The notes beneath the pieces were generated by a model that had not been told where the DNA came from, made no database searches, and saw only the letters and a list, made by a program, of their open reading frames with translations. Below, one piece after another: positions 9,685 to 18,868 of a stretch of DNA of 26,962 bases. The translations under genes and the position numbers were made by a program. The DNA comes from Isoetes engelmannii (taxonomy: Eukaryota; Streptophyta; Lycopodiopsida; Isoetales; Isoetaceae): contig JAANSK020096684.1 of assembly GCA_011763485.2 (NCBI GenBank), positions 1 through 26,962 of the forward strand, written 5' to 3'. Positions within the stretch are counted from its first letter, which is position 1. Each line of letters begins with the position of its first letter.

Positions 9685-11815
9685 AGTTTGTCAAACTGGA
9701 CAAGCCTCCGCAACCTGAAGAACATCACTTCAGAACAATGGGTACAATACTTGCAGCAGTTTTATGATTCACTTGGGGTTCGAGCAGCAATACCTACACA
9801 GATGGATGCACCATTGGTCATTACAGATACAAAGGTCACCAAGGGCTTACAGCGTCTCGCCAATGGCAAGGCAGTAGATTTGATGGCATGCAAGTAGAGC
9901 TGCTCAATTGGGCAAAGCCTTCGATAGTGCCCATCCTAATGGCATTGTTCAATAGGACATTGCAGGAAGGCTTTCCCATACAATGGACCACTAGGAGGGC
10001 TATTCCCACATACAAAGCGGGCGACCCACACTGCCCGTACTATTATGGTCAATCCAATCTTTGCATAACTATTGGCTGGCATTCTTGAGCAACAGTTGAC
10101 GATATGGACGTGGGAAGCGAAAGTACGGTCTCCCACGTAGGCCCGCCACTTCATCATTGATCATATTTTCTCTCTGCGGACTCTGATTGAAGATAGAAGG
10201 AATTGTCATTAAGACCTGTACTGTTCCTTTGTTGACTTCGCAAAACCTTTTGACATTGAGCGGTACAAGCAATGGGATAAATTGAGGCAGTTATGGGCAC
10301 CTATGGAAACGAAATGCAATATACAGGTTGTATGAGGCATGCTCAGACCGACTGACGCCGTCAGGATAGCCTGTCATCAGTCGTATTGGGGTCCGCCAGG
10401 GATGCCCACTCTCTCCAATGTCATTTCGCCTATATATTGATTAGATGGAAGGTTGTCTTCCTGAACATGGTGGAGCGAGAGCTCAGCTCGTGCATCACAT
10501 AATTAGACAACTCAAATACACCAGCGATGTGGACCTCTTAGTCTATACTCCAGAATGACATGCAATGCCATTTGGATGCTCTCGATACTTTATATCGGTT
10601 AACTTGACCAAGACTAACATGTTGTTCGTCTCATCCTTGCACCAGTCAAGGGCTCCCCCCTTCACTTATTGGGGCCAAAATGTGGAGGTGGCACTGACCT
10701 ACAAGGATTTAGGAGTGGAATTTCGTTTTACGACATGCTGTGATACTTCCATCCAGCTGCGCGGGACAAGGGGCTGGAAGGCACTGTATGCCATGCAAAA
10801 CAACAGTTACAAAGAAGAGATGTATGACTGGGCCCATTAGTCGCACTTGTTTAGGGATTGGTAAAGCATGTTCTCCTTACGAGGTCAAGGTTTGGGGCCA
10901 GGTAATCACTTGCCACCTGGAATGACCTGGAGCAAGTGCAGAAAACCTTCCTAGCTTGGGCACTTGGTGTAAAGGCCATAGTTCCATATCAGATATTGCT
11001 ATAGGAGACAGGTTTTTGCTCCTTCAGAGGCTGCATTGGACCGCCACATCATTTACTTTCAGAAGGTGGTCGGTATGGGCGACGCTCATCTCCCCAACCT
11101 TGCTTTGTCATAGAACTAGGTCCACAATGCCTTAAAGCCTGTTGGAAAGACAAACGAGCTCATTGGTCCCGATGGAATATGCAGGAGCACAGGTGCATAC
11201 AGGTCCAAACTAAAGAAGATCACCATCACTTGAAGCAGTACCTTCCTTTCTTAACAAACTCTGGGATGCAGGTCCCTATAACAAGTTAAAACAGCACCCT
11301 ACTAGCAGCATATCAACTCAGTCCTCATGCGAGGTCCACAACGCCACCTAAATACACATTTGCCCATGAAGAAGCGTAGAGACTGATAACTTCTATTCAC
11401 ACAGGTGCACGTTGCCTCCGCATTGAGACAGACAGATGGGAGGCATGTGAGGACCTGGTCTATTAATGTTGATAACATAGAGCCATTGAGGTTGAATGCC
11501 ACGTCCTTCGGTGTTGTCTAGTATTCGACCATATCCAGGCATGCTATGTTGAGTTAGTCCCACCTAACCAGCGCTACATGAGTTATTATACACGGCATCA
11601 GTGGGGTTACTGGGATCATATCTTTAAGAGATCATTGATATGCGCACTCATATATGTCCTCCGACACATCATTGAAATGTATCGTAATATATCATTGTAC
11701 AGTTTATCAATATGCTTATTGCTGCCGAAAATTTTCCCTCTAAAACACTTCGAGGTGAGGGTTATTTTATTTATTTTGGGTTCCATAAGCCAATTGGTCT
11801 CCGTCAGGGTATGAA
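9685..11815 (+). mobile_element. Decayed LINE, copy 2 (pre-RT to 3' end)
   Basis: This is a longer relative of copy 1. The region before the reverse transcriptase reads as QWVQYLQQFYDSLGV and GLQRLANGKAVDL (9688-9897), then LLNWAKPSIVPILMALFN (9888-10088). RT signatures follow in shifting frames: VDFAKPFD (about 10230), IGVRQGCPLSPMSFRLYID (about 10385-10440), and a degenerate catalytic box YTSDVDLL where YADD is expected (about 10515). Then come LTKTNMLFVSSLHQ and YKDLGVEF (10565-10840), and peptides parallel to copy 1 (VPYQILL, CLKACWKDK, MRGPQ). Where copy 1 has its C-terminal zinc motif, this copy is scrambled. The 3' end AGCCAATTGGTCTCCGT matches copy 1 (AGGCTAATTGGCCTCCGT). Many frameshifts and stops plus the altered catalytic box make it dead and older than copy 1. 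Confidence 0.85.
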
Positions 11816-12250
11816 TTAAGAAACTTTTAAGTTTAAACCAAGAACTTGGTTTGGCTATACTTCCATGGAATTCCTCTAATTTTTAACTATACTTTGGCTA
11901 AAGTTTCTAAAAAGAAAAATCAAAACTTTGGCCATACTTATAAAAATTTTGGAATTATAGTGGAAATTCTGTAAAAATTGAACTAAAACTACTAAAATCT
12001 TGCTAAAATAAGAAAAGAAAAACACCTTCAAAATTTGTAGATACTTTGGCAAATCTTTCAAAAAATTTGAAGAGCCCCATTTATGTTTGGCTAAAGTTCT
12101 TTATTTTTTGAAAGTTTTATCCTATTAAAAATCGCCAAAACCCTAATGGTCAAGCCCAAAGTTTCGCCAAATGGTGAAGAATAGCCACTAATTTATACCA
12201 TGGCTCTGTGGACGATAAAGATACATTTATTTATTCATGCATTTACTCTA
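11816..12250. other. AT-rich segment, possible small insertion with LINE-like tail
   Basis: The block 11820-12118 has loosely inverted ends (AAACTTTTAAG...GAACTT against AAGTTCTTTATTTTTTGAAAG) and could be a decayed MITE. At about 12202-12240 the sequence GGCTCTGTGGACGATAAAGA resembles the 3' tail of LINE copy 1 (GGCCTCCGTGGATGATAAAAA) and is likewise followed by a short T/A tandem repeat. It may be a separate truncated insertion of the same family. No protein-coding signal is visible. Confidence 0.35.
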
Positions 12251-13177
12251 CTCATAAAAATGGCAAAATGCTGCCCATTTGAATTTCTAATCATTGCTTC
12301 AAGTCCTGGAAGGAGGAGGGGGGAGGGGGGGACAACTCTAAACCTATGATAAATGTGAGGAGGATGGTGGAGGAGATTGGACACTTCCTCACCCACTCCC
12401 TTTATTGACATTTTGGAAATTGTTTTTCCTTTTTTTTTTAGCAGGGTTGCCTAAACCGAGGTGCATGGAATCCTAGATTTCTAGCCTAACCACGTAATAA
12501 GTCATGTCAGTCAAATTTGTTTGCAGCCATTAGATCTTGTAATTTTGGATCCGCCGGTCCAGGAAATTAGAAATTCGTAGAAAATTCCCTTCTCCCTTCT
12601 CCTACCGTATTCAATTCAAGCTGGAACTGGGACCATGGCAGCTCAGTACTAGTACTCCAGACAAAGTTAGGCAGCGGGCCAACATAGGCCCTTGTCCCCT
12701 CAGCTTATAATTAGGTCTATTAGATCACCCTATTCCCCTTTAGAGATGGCGTTGTGGCATATAGAAGCAAAATTAGAGCATTGACTTGGATGGAATGCAA
12801 GAGCAGAGTTTGCAGACAAGATGAAGGATCAAACAATAACTCAAGCATTTGCTCAACAAAAAAAAAAAAGTGGCACAACATTTGTTTGTATTGGCTAGGT
12901 GAGATAGATAGACGGCTTGATCAGAAGGAACGTTATAAATAGAGAAAAAACTGGAAATATTAGAATCATTGTTTGCAATGGAGAAAAAGTCAGATGGAGC
13001 TGAATTCACTAGCAAGATAAGGACCTATGTGTAACACCTCAGGTAATATAATGGCATTAGCAGAGTAGAAACTTGTGCTGGACTTGGCACTGGCAATATG
13101 CAATAATACATTTGGTAAGGCAGGAGATTGATCAAGAAATATGGCTTTGGATGAGGAATAACTTGCAGGTAGGAAAA
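12251..13177. other. Non-genic stretch
   Basis: I see no recognisable gene here. Features are a G-rich run at about 12310-12332 (blocks of six and seven Gs, formally able to form a G-quadruplex), T9 at about 12430 and A12 at about 12859. The short open frames (12754-12942 plus, 12773-13015 minus) have no motif. Confidence 0.5.

Positions 13178-13255
<78 letters not shown>
13178..13255. repeat. Perfect (TAG)26 trinucleotide microsatellite
   Basis: There are 26 uninterrupted TAG units over 78 bases. The minus-strand frames that give poly-Thr (12990-13379) or poly-Leu (13025-13312) owe their length to this repeat. A perfect run this long is expected to be length-variable. Confidence 0.97.
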
Positions 13256-13559
13256 GATAAAGGCCTGAACTGGCAGTAGTAGAATGTTGGCAAAAAGACT
13301 TTGCTTTGACATGCTTGCGACTTATTTTTAGAGAGGGGAATATCACAGGTGTATGACTTGTTTTAGCAGAAGATAACATGTGACTGAAGTCTGATCATGG
13401 GCATTATGTTTTACAAGATAAATACCTGCACAGTTACTAGCAGCATTAGGAGCAGGATGACCAATGTGAGCAGAAAAATTTGCAGCGTCAATATCAACAG
13501 TATGCTCTGAAGCACGAGTGTGCATAGAATTAAAAGTCAAAGATGATCAAAAGCAAACT

Positions 13560-14520
13560 GCATGTTTTTTTTGCCTGTTCTTCAAATAACTTTTGAAACA
13601 TTCAAATCTTCATATGCTTTTTGTGCCAACTCTACACCTTATTGAACTTCATTATCATACCGCATGGAGATAATGTTTGAACCTTTTTGGCATTCTAAAT
13701 ACCACATTTCTCTAAATTTTAAACACTGAACAATTTCTTCTTTACTTCTCATTGGGGCAGTTTGTAGCTGCAGTATGCCAGGGACCTCTAGATCTTCCGG
13801 TTCAACTTGACACTTCCATTGTATTGCATTTTAGAATAGCATCAGACATCTAAACCACCATGTCTCCTGCTAAAAAACATGAGCCACAATCCACGTTGCA
13901 TATTCTCTATTTCACTTATAAGAAAATCAAAGGGCCAATGCAAACCAAAGAAGTTTGGTAATACAGGTTCATACACCTTCTGCAAAACCATCGTTCGCAT
14001 TTCTTCACATCCAAGATTGATATCTGAAGCGAATCTTTGTTTTTGATGCGTGTGAAAATCTCTATGAAAATCTATGACCTGCTGACAATCTTCTATTGAA
14101 TGTCCTTCCATCTTGCAGTAGGTGCATATATTATGCAACTTATAGTATTCTAGTACTTCATATTCATCAAGCTTGTGTCCTAATAAACCACAATATGTGG
14201 ATCCCTCAGTTGCTCTATGCAAATTATGAAACTCTAGTACTTGGCACCAACCATGTGGCCTAACAAATTACATAGGTACATACCTCATTTGCTTCGCCTG
14301 CCATCTTTACAAAAGAATTCACATCCGTCACATCACTATATCCAACATAAGCATACGCTTCAGCAACACCCTCATGTTCATCTGTCACCTTCAAAAAAGG
14401 ATCCACATAATCTGTCTCGTCATCATATCCAACATTTGCAACTGCTTCAGAAGTTTGATGTGGTTTTTGAGCTGAAGCTACCCATATTGCTGCTCGTCAT
14501 TGTGTGTGCGTCAATATTCC
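13560..14520 (-). pseudogene. Zinc-knuckle coding remnant (gag- or ORF1-like)
   Basis: On the minus strand several stretches are protein-like. The clearest, 13842-14222, carries a CX2CX4HX4C zinc knuckle (CTYCKMEGHSIEDC) preceded by a second, incomplete knuckle-like unit (TYCGLLGHKLDEYE). A third related segment containing CNLLGH lies just beyond, at about 14240. Upstream on the same strand (about 14290-14480) are two copies of a roughly 26-residue repeat around VGYDDETDYVDPF and VGYSDVTDVNSF. Downstream (about 13640-13830) an open stretch includes EPEDLEVPGILQLQ and FREMWYLECQKG. Zinc knuckles are usual in retroelement nucleocapsid and LINE ORF1 proteins, but a host zinc-knuckle gene is not excluded. 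It looks old and broken. The exact family is undetermined. Confidence 0.4.
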
Positions 14521-14714
14521 GGTGCAAAGATTTTGTCTAGAGGTTTTTGCACTTTGTCCCTTGTGTGCACAGAGGGACGAGACAATTTAGCATTGTTTCT
14601 TCTTGTGTCACCATGCTTGGTTGTCGCTTCAAGGCCTCTTTCACCGCAGTTTGAATAGCCAACATGTGTTATTAGCAGTATATCCAAAGAGCCTTTTATT
14701 TGGCCTCTGCATGA

Positions 14715-15051
14715 ACCATCTGGTTCATTTGGAAAAGAAGGAATCTTCTCATATTCAAAGGTCTTGCTTGGTCTGATGCACAGGTTCTTCTCGATGCCCA
14801 ACAACGAATTGCCAAGGCATTCAGGTGCTCATCAATTGCTAATGAGGTGAAGAGTCGTATTTTGGAGCACTATCTTCAGATTCACACTTACTCGTGAGCT
14901 TTTTCCGTGTTCTTCACACTGTTAAGATGTTGTATTTGAGTGGGTTGGATTTGCTCTGGTGGACATTTTCTCCATTGAGTTCTTAGTCCCCATTGTACCT
15001 TTTTTGTAACTTTTTTGGATAATAAAGGCTCCCGTCCTTCCAAAAAAAAAA
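14715..15051 (+). mobile_element. L1-type LINE 3' end with poly(A)
   Basis: Around 14730-14880 the plus strand reads IWFIWKRRNLLIF, then GLAWSDAQVLLDAQQ and ends IHTYS with a TGA (14896-14898). This W-(I/F)-W-K-x-R-N pattern is typical of the C-terminus of plant L1 ORF2. About 120 bases of 3' UTR follow, then AATAAAGGCTCCC (15021-15033) and an A10 tail (to about 15051). The position of AATAAA and the poly(A) shows that a retrotransposed transcript ends here. The 5' boundary is unclear; the minus-strand zinc-knuckle remnant borders it. This LINE is unrelated to copies 1 and 2, which lack poly(A). Only about 60 codons survive. Confidence 0.7.
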
Positions 15052-15107
15052 ATTATATATATCGAAAATCGCCTGGCTGCTCAGCATGCATCCAAAGTCC
15101 CTCATGC

Positions 15108-15481
15108 ACCCTGGACTACCTCGGTCGTCGGATCCGTCGATTCTATGGCCTAGATCTTATGTTGGGGCCTCTGGATGCCTCTCGTTTCGATTATAGCTAA
15201 CTATGATTGGGGGCGCCTATGATTTTGAAATATGAAATACGGGTTTTCCTAAGATTTTGAAATCTGGAATACGGGGACTCGAACCTCTACCAAAATAACT
15301 CAATGTCCTAATATAAATATGTTGACCAAGACAACCAGCGAGCTAATGTGATTATTTTTTCTATTAAATCTATGTTTTTTTTAATAACAACCCACTTTAA
15401 TTGTTTTAGGAATATGGTCTATGGTTTCGACCATGGTCAATTATACATTGATTTTAAATCCCCCTAGAACCCCCTGTTATT
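15108..15481. repeat. Dispersed repeat, copy A of a tandem pair
   Basis: The 374-base unit begins ACCCTGGACTACCTCGGTCG and ends GAACCCCCTGTTAT. Copy B at 15507-15863 is about 95% identical apart from a 17-base gap. On the minus strand the unit contains an A-box-like TAGCTCGCTGG (about 15330) and, roughly 50 bases on, GAGGTTCGAGTCCCC (about 15275-15289), which matches the tRNA B box. It may therefore be pol III-derived or contain a tRNA-like insert. There is no ORF of note. Confidence 0.85.
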
Positions 15482-15506
15482 TTGCTACATATTCTAAACG
15501 CGGTGT

Positions 15507-15863
15507 ACCCTGGACTATCTTGGTCGTCGGATCCGTCGATTCTATGGCCTAGATCTTATGTTAGGGCCTCTGGACGCCTCTCGTTTCGATTATAACTACT
15601 TATGATTGGGGGCGCCTATGATTTTGAAATATGAAATATTGAAATCTGAAATACGGGGACTCGAACCTCTACCAAAATAACTCAATGTCCTAATATAAAT
15701 ATGTTGACCAAGACAACCAGCGAGCTAATGTGATTATTTTTTCTATTAAATCTATGTTTTTTTTAATAACAACCCACTTTAATTGTTTTAGGAATATGGT
15801 CTATGGTTTCGACCATGGTCAATTATACATTGATTTTAAATCCCCTTAGAACCCCCTGTTATT
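15507..15863. repeat. Dispersed repeat, copy B of a tandem pair
   Basis: This is the near-identical second copy. The 25 bases between the copies (15482-15506) are unrelated to the unit. The right end directly abuts the Ty1/copia scrap that starts at about 15864, so the pair, or a precursor, lies against or inside older retroelement debris. Confidence 0.85.
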
Positions 15864-16020
15864 CCAGATCTCAACCAACTTCATGTTTTTGGTTGTTGGA
15901 CTGACCCACTCCAGATCCTTCCAACTCCAAAAACTTATTTCCATCCTCGTAGCCAGCATTACATCTTTACAGGATACAATGACTTTGAGGAAACACAAAA
16001 GATTATAAGCTCTTCCATCC
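15864..16020 (+). mobile_element. Ty1/copia-like scrap (integrase end region)
   Basis: This is a fossil fragment of about 150 bases. Its reading LNQLHVFGCW and, further on, HYIFTGYNDFEET resembles the copia pattern L-R-V-F-G-C...I-F-L-G-Y found after the integrase core. Nothing else of a copia element is visible on either side. It is broken and old. Confidence 0.5.
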
Positions 16021-16039
16021 ACTTACTTTCAGATTTTCG

Positions 16040-18162
16040 TACCGCAGCGATGTACTTTCTGGTTGGTTGTAGATTACTACGGGCTCAACAAGATTACTGT
16101 GTGCAATCGGTATCCTCTGCCTTTGATCCTTGAATTACTTGAGCGGTTGCAAGGCACATGATACTTTACCAAGATTGATCTTTGAGGCGCCAATAATAAT
16201 ATTCGAATCAGAGAAGGTGATGAGTGGAAGACTGCCTTTCAAACTCGGTATGGGCATTTTGAGTACACTGTTATGCCCTTCGGCCTTACCAATGCTCCAG
16301 CGGTCTTCCAGCGCATGGCTAACATCGTTCTTCGGGAGTGTTTGGATCTTTTTGTTGTCATCTGTTTGGATGATATTCTGATCCATTTGAAGATGTTAGA
16401 AGAGCATGAAGAACATGTCCGGAAGGTCCATCAAAAGCTGCGAGAACATGGACTTTATGCCAAGCTGGAGTCAGTTCGAGCAGGATAATATCGAGTTCCT
16501 TGGCTATTGTATCACACTCCAGGGTATCTCCATAGATCCCGAAAAAGTCAGCACTGTCCTTCTTATGTCTGAGATATTCAGTGTTTCCTTGGATCTGTCA
16601 ACTTCTATCGACGTTTTATTCGAGATTATTCGGAGATTGTCCTTCCTTTGACACGCCTCACGTTAAAGGATGTGCCATTCGAATGGAGCGTGGAAGCCCG
16701 CTTTTTTGACCCTGAAGCATGCTTTCACCATGGCAATAGTTCTTGCTCATGCAGATCCTTTGCATCCATAAATTGTTGAAGCAGATGCTTCTGCTTTTGC
16801 TCTGGATGGTAGTCACAGGATGGGGATGACCATGAATTGCATCTGATCGTCTATCACCCGTGGAAGTTCCAGGCTGCCAAAATCAACTATCCGATATTTA
16901 ATGACAAGGAGTTGCTGGCAATAGTTGATTCTTTCGAGGAGTGGAGGCGTTTTTTGGCTCTACGAGGAGTGGGTGTCCTCATAAGGTCACAGTTTATGCA
17001 GATCATCAAAATCTATATGTACTATCTGTCTGCTCGAGTACTCAATTGTTGCCAGCCACTGTGGCATACTCAAGTATTATCACACATTGATTTCGTGACC
17101 AAGTACCGTCTGGGACCTCTCCAGGGGAATTCGAATGCCTTGTCTCAACGCTCCTACTTTTTAGTCTAAGTTGGGTGATCCTGCATTTGATCAGCAGTCA
17201 CAGGTCATGCTTGGGCCTGATCGGTTCCAGCTTATGGCCATCACTGTGTTCGAGAGGCCTCATAATACATCCTTGTTGGAGTCTATTCGTGCATCTCTCC
17301 CCTCTGATCCATTGGCCCAAGATGTTTTTTCACATCTAAGTGCAGTATCAACTTCTCGGCAGATGTGATCGGACTATGATCGTTTCAAGATTCGAGATGG
17401 ACTCTTGCTCGACTTCTGTATGTTCTAGATGGTGCCTCTAGGCTTCGGTTTCTGCAGGCTTGTCATGACTCACCTGTACAGTTTGGAGTAGCCAAGACTC
17501 TTGAAGTCATTAGTTGAGAGTATTGGTGGCCTGGGCTCTATCGCTCTGTTGAGGTTTTTATCCATTACTGTGATATCTGCTATCGAGCAAAGGTTCCAAG
17601 ACATCTTCCTCATGGTCTTCTTCAACCACTGCATGTTCCAAATGGCAGATCTGCACCGTCAAGAAGCTCCTCCTTTTCATGTTGGTAACCTTGTCTGGCT
17701 CCTGCGCAGAGAACTCCCTACTACACATCCCTACAACAAGCTTGACTATCGTCGCCTTGGTCCTTATCGGATCACGGTTCAGGTCAGTGATGTTGCATTT
17801 CGGCTTGAGCTCCCTCTAGACAGCTGTTCGGCTACACCTAGTCTTTCATGTTTTGGTACTGGAGTCGTACATGCCTAATCCCCTTCCAGATCGAGTTCCT
17901 CCGCCGCTTCCACCAATGGAAATCGATGATCACGAGGAGTTTGAGGTTCACCAGATTTTGGACTCTAAGTTTCTTTGTCGGCGACTGTATTACTTTGTCG
18001 ACTGGGAAGGATACTCTCCAAGTGATAGGATCTAGGAACCTGTCGAGAATCTGAGCAACGCTCTTGACAAGATTGCAGATTTCCACCGACGGTATCCAAA
18101 CAAGTGAAGTCCAAGTACTCCGACTCCAGCTCTGGGGACTCGGCGCTGTCGTAGGAGGGGGA
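16040..18162 (+). mobile_element. Ty3/gypsy chromovirus fossil (RT, RNase H, IN, chromodomain)
   Basis: This is a plus-strand fossil of a chromodomain-bearing Ty3/gypsy element. Parts in order are reverse transcriptase (about 16050-16650, with [13 protein letters not shown] and CLDDIL), an RNase H region (about 16690-17160), reduced integrase remains (about 17170-17830), and a chromodomain (about 17930-18090, with YFVDWEGYSPSD). A purine-rich tract at about 18152-18162 is followed by TGTTGTGACGG, a plausible 3' LTR start. Gag, protease and a 5' LTR are not seen in the window. The element is broken in many places (well over ten breaks by eye) and looks old. The order of parts and the chromodomain place it in the chromovirus branch; the clade within it is not resolved. 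Confidence 0.85.
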
Positions 18163-18257
18163 TGTTGTGACGGCCATATGGATATTCGTACTATATGAGC
18201 ATTATACTCGTATGTACAAAAGATGGTCGTCACACGGATGCAAAAAGGTAGTTGCAC
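18163..18257 (+). mobile_element. Probable 3' LTR start, interrupted by a MITE
   Basis: TGTTGTGACGGCC directly after the purine tract is what a chromovirus LTR would begin with. The far end cannot be set because no second LTR copy is in the window and other insertions follow at once. Direct repeats at the element ends were therefore not confirmed. Confidence 0.45.
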
Positions 18258-18502
18258 CCTCGGGGATGCATCTATTATATAGGGGGTGTACCACATGCGT
18301 CCAAGGGGTCCCTCAAAACCCCTTCCTATACGCCTTCGAAATCTGTCAAAATACCCCCTTTCAGCCACATATTACTCCAGAATTACCCAAAAAATTGCAA
18401 AATTGTATGAGTATTGTAAGTTTGAACCTAAAAAAAAACCCCTTTGGGTCACGCATTGTGTCGTACGAATTTACCCTATGTGAACCCCTCCTTGAGTTGC
18501 AC
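18250..18502. mobile_element. hAT-like MITE, copy 1, with 8-bp target duplication
   Basis: The 237-base element at 18258-18494 is flanked by the exact 8-base direct repeat AGTTGCAC (18250-18257 and 18495-18502). Its ends are CCTCGGGGATGCA on the left and GTGAACCCCTCCTTG on the right, the latter the reverse complement of CAAGGAGGGGTTCAC. The interior has the same order of blocks as the element at 23975-24219 read in reverse (ATAGGGGGT, ATGCG, AAGGGGT, AAAACCCC, GTACGAA). An 8-bp duplication and short C/A-rich inverted ends fit the hAT superfamily. There is no coding capacity. It interrupts a tRNA-derived SINE-like unit. Confidence 0.8.
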
Positions 18503-18570
18503 GAGGCAGGGTTTAAACTCGCAACCTTCTAGTTGCAAGCCACATACCTTAGCCAAGTGCACTATCTATT
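18503..18570 (-). repeat. tRNA-derived SINE-like unit (head), split by MITE
   Basis: Read on the minus strand from about 18570, the sequence runs GCACTTGGCTAAGGTATG (A-box-like), a GCAAC/GTTGC stem, GGTTGCGAGTTTAAACCC (B-box region) and CCTCGTGCAACT. Across the MITE it appears to continue with ACCTTTTTGCATCCGTG (below 18250). This head resembles those of plant tRNA-derived SINEs. It lacks a pairing acceptor stem, so it is not a tRNA gene. From here to about 18868 I see no gene. Confidence 0.55.
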
Positions 18571-18868
18571 ATCTTTGGTGATATTATATTGCATTTGCCT
18601 TATATGCGCAGTAGCTTCTAGAAAGTCCTAGAACATTTTAGAACCTATGTGTATGTATGATTGGTATACATCCTTTATTATAAAGTTATATCGTATGTAT
18701 GTGTTGCATCAAACCCTAAATTTCCACGTCATCAAATCCTAGATTGTGACACATGGCTTTATCCCAGCTATCACAGCTAAAATGTCACTACGATTCCTTT
18801 TCTTAAAGGGTCGTCTGTGTTGAATCATCACAACCTTTGCAAATGAGCCAAACCTAGGGTTTTGTCGA

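Noticed and set aside
12990-13379. Poly-Thr and poly-Leu minus-strand proteins
   Set aside because: Their length comes from the TAG x 26 microsatellite.
17838-18368. 176-codon minus-strand open frame
   Set aside because: It is antisense to the chromodomain end of the Ty3/gypsy fossil and has no motif of its own.
18503-18570. Functional tRNA gene on the minus strand
   Set aside because: A- and B-box-like parts are present but no acceptor stem pairs and the unit is part of a longer repeat, so a SINE-type head fits better.
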